Shown here: piece after piece, positions 63,057 through 64,000 of the stretch
How positions within the stretch are numbered: position 1 is the first letter of the stretch
How the letters are laid out: each line of letters begins with the position of its first letter
Origin: Actinomadura meyerae
GTDB lineage: Bacteria > Actinomycetota > Actinomycetes > Streptosporangiales > Streptosporangiaceae
Assembly (NCBI RefSeq): GCF_900188445.1
Contig: NZ_FZOR01000032.1
Coordinates: 32,402 to 96,401 of the forward strand
Length of the DNA: 64,000 bases
Direction: 5' to 3'
The notes under the pieces: generated by a model
The model's input: the letters and a program-made list of their open reading frames with translations, nothing else
The model's database searches: none
Told to the model about the DNA's origin: nothing
Program-made: the position numbers and the translations under genes

Positions 63057-64000
63057 TCAGGCGGCTTGGGCCCATGTGGGTGGTGGGTGTCTTCGCTGGT
63101 GGAGGGGGACGGTGTCGGGTGGGTGGAGGCGGTAGGTGTAGCGGCCGTCGGGTGTTTTGGTGATGTGGAGGCGGTCGGGGTGGGTGTGTTTGTAGCGGTT
63201 GTGCCAGCCGCAGGTGAGGGTGAGTTTGTCGATGTCGGTGGGGCTGTTGCCGAGGGCCCAGCCGTGGACGTGGTCGACCTCGCACAGCGTCCCGGGCACT
63301 TCGCAGCCCTGCACCGCACACGTCGAGTACAGGGCCTCCAGCACTTGCCGTTGCGGCACAGTGGCGAACCTGACCCGATGGCCCAGGTACAGCGGCGTGT
63401 TCCCGGCGCCGAGCAGCAGAGGTGACACCCCGGCGCTCAGCGCGATCCTGCGAGCTTGCTCTGCGGGGATGGGGGTGCCGTCGGTGAGGCGGGCGGGGGT
63501 GGTGCCGCCGGTGAGGGTGTCCAGGTCGCAGATGACGGTGACCTTGGTGGCCGTGTGCCCACCCGCCAGCACACCGGTGAGCGCCGCCGCCGTCCGCTCC
63601 GACAGATCACGCCGGTCGTCAGCCCCGGCGGGCTTGGCCAGCGGGCCCAGGGTGCCGTCCCAGATCGCGGCGTCCTCAGCGTTGAGCCAGCCCTTGATGT
63701 ACCGCCCGCCGTCCAGGGACCGGGTGGAGTCGATCCACGACCGCTCGTATCCGCGTGCCACATCCTGCGGGGCTTGTTCGCGTCCGTCACGTTCGGCGAT
63801 GAGGTCGGTGATCTTGTTGCCGAACGCGGCGACCTTGCCCGCGGAGAACCCCTTCCCGACCAGGTCGAGGAGGAGGTGTTCGGCGGTGGTGCAGTCGGTG
63901 TCGTCCAGGCGGGCGACGGCGGCGCTGATGGTGCTGGCGTAGCCGTAGGACAGGTCGCCGTCGTTGAGGCGGCGGGTGATGTCGGGGAGGCGGTGGCGCT
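63057..64000 (-). CDS. DUF222/HNH endonuclease-domain protein (13E12 repeat family), C-terminal part
   Basis: Open to the right edge, so the N-terminus is missing; 313 codons are visible. The DUF222 part reads RHRLPDITRRLNDGDLSYGYASTISAAVARLDDTDCTTAEHLLLDLVGKGFSAGKVAAFGNKI and GWLNAEDAAIWDGTLGPLAKP. The HNH nuclease domain is ALYSTCAVQGCEVPGTLCEVDHVHGW...NKLTLTCGWHNRYKH-like (EVDHVHGW, then CGWHNRYKHTHPDRLHI). Such proteins are multicopy in actinobacterial genomes (REP13E12 in mycobacteria) and often mark sites of gene gain. The role is unproven; a mobile or defence-linked nuclease is possible. Confidence 0.9.
   Translation of the reverse strand, partial: RHRLPDITRRLNDGDLSYGYASTISAAVARLDDTDCTTAEHLLLDLVGKGFSAGKVAAFGNKITDLIAERDGREQAPQDVARGYERSWIDSTRSLDGGRYIKGWLNAEDAAIWDGTLGPLAKPAGADDRRDLSERTAAALTGVLAGGHTATKVTVICDLDTLTGGTTPARLTDGTPIPAEQARRIALSAGVSPLLLGAGNTPLYLGHRVRFATVPQRQVLEALYSTCAVQGCEVPGTLCEVDHVHGWALGNSPTDIDKLTLTCGWHNRYKHTHPDRLHITKTPDGRYTYRLHPPDTVPLHQRRHPPPTWAQAA

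Overview
The window is GC-rich actinobacterial chromosome. Lsr2, a chaplin, furA-katG, RDD proteins, many leaderless-looking starts and several GTG/TTG starts all fit. Gene content and order suggest a sporulating filamentous actinomycete, most likely Thermomonosporaceae (Actinomadura-like), but this is inference. From memory of gene order, the backbone matches Mycobacterium tuberculosis Rv3596c-Rv3628c: clpC, lsr2, lysS, coaX, panD, panC, a DUF2520 protein, DUF3180, folK, folB, folP, folE, ftsH, hpt, tilS, a DUF2342 metalloprotease, a D-Ala-D-Ala carboxypeptidase and ppa occur in that order. Other genes are inserted between them.

Layout. 1-4.6 kb: start of clpC, lsr2, a 1.2-kb stretch without a recognisable gene, then an argA-like acetyltransferase coupled to two RDD membrane proteins. 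4.7-9.2 kb: a c-di-AMP (ydaO-type) riboswitch in front of a secreted NlpC/P60 hydrolase, a small LuxR-type regulator, a LacI regulator and a P450. 9.2-16.6 kb: cofactor block with lysS, nadB-nadC-coaX, panC-panD and a DUF2520 dehydrogenase-like gene (NAD, pantothenate and CoA synthesis). 16.7-22.8 kb: an FtsX/MacB-type ABC exporter, a His-rich chaplin and a NarL-type two-component system. 22.9-31.9 kb: a MidA/NDUFAF7-like methyltransferase, a P450, two secreted carbohydrate-esterase-like enzymes, two PH-domain membrane proteins and an orphan NuoD paralogue. 31.9-43.1 kb: folate operon, ftsH, hpt, tilS, metalloprotease, dacB and ppa.

43.2-64 kb is more variable. It holds a second NlpC/P60 protein, a membrane-anchored ECF sigma factor with its own zinc anti-sigma-like motif and a BACON-like outer domain, and a MerR-VIT/vWA operon. 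These are followed by a MarR-MFS divergon, an IS5-type transposase remnant, two Fur paralogues around katG, a large coiled-coil protein and a ChoD-like GMC oxidoreductase. Next comes an oxidoreductase pseudogene split by a short IS481-family element with a 6-bp target duplication. The window ends in the 3' part of a DUF222/HNH (13E12-type) gene.

Two general traits stand out. Translational coupling (ATGA/TGATG overlaps) is common in the metabolic operons. Short tandem repeats of 12-50 bp lie repeatedly just behind gene ends. The most interesting points are the self-contained transmembrane sigma factor, the orphan NuoD that lacks the quinone-site tyrosine yet shares the window with a complex-I-type methyltransferase, the operator architecture at several divergent promoters, and the IS481 insertion whose target site can be rebuilt exactly.
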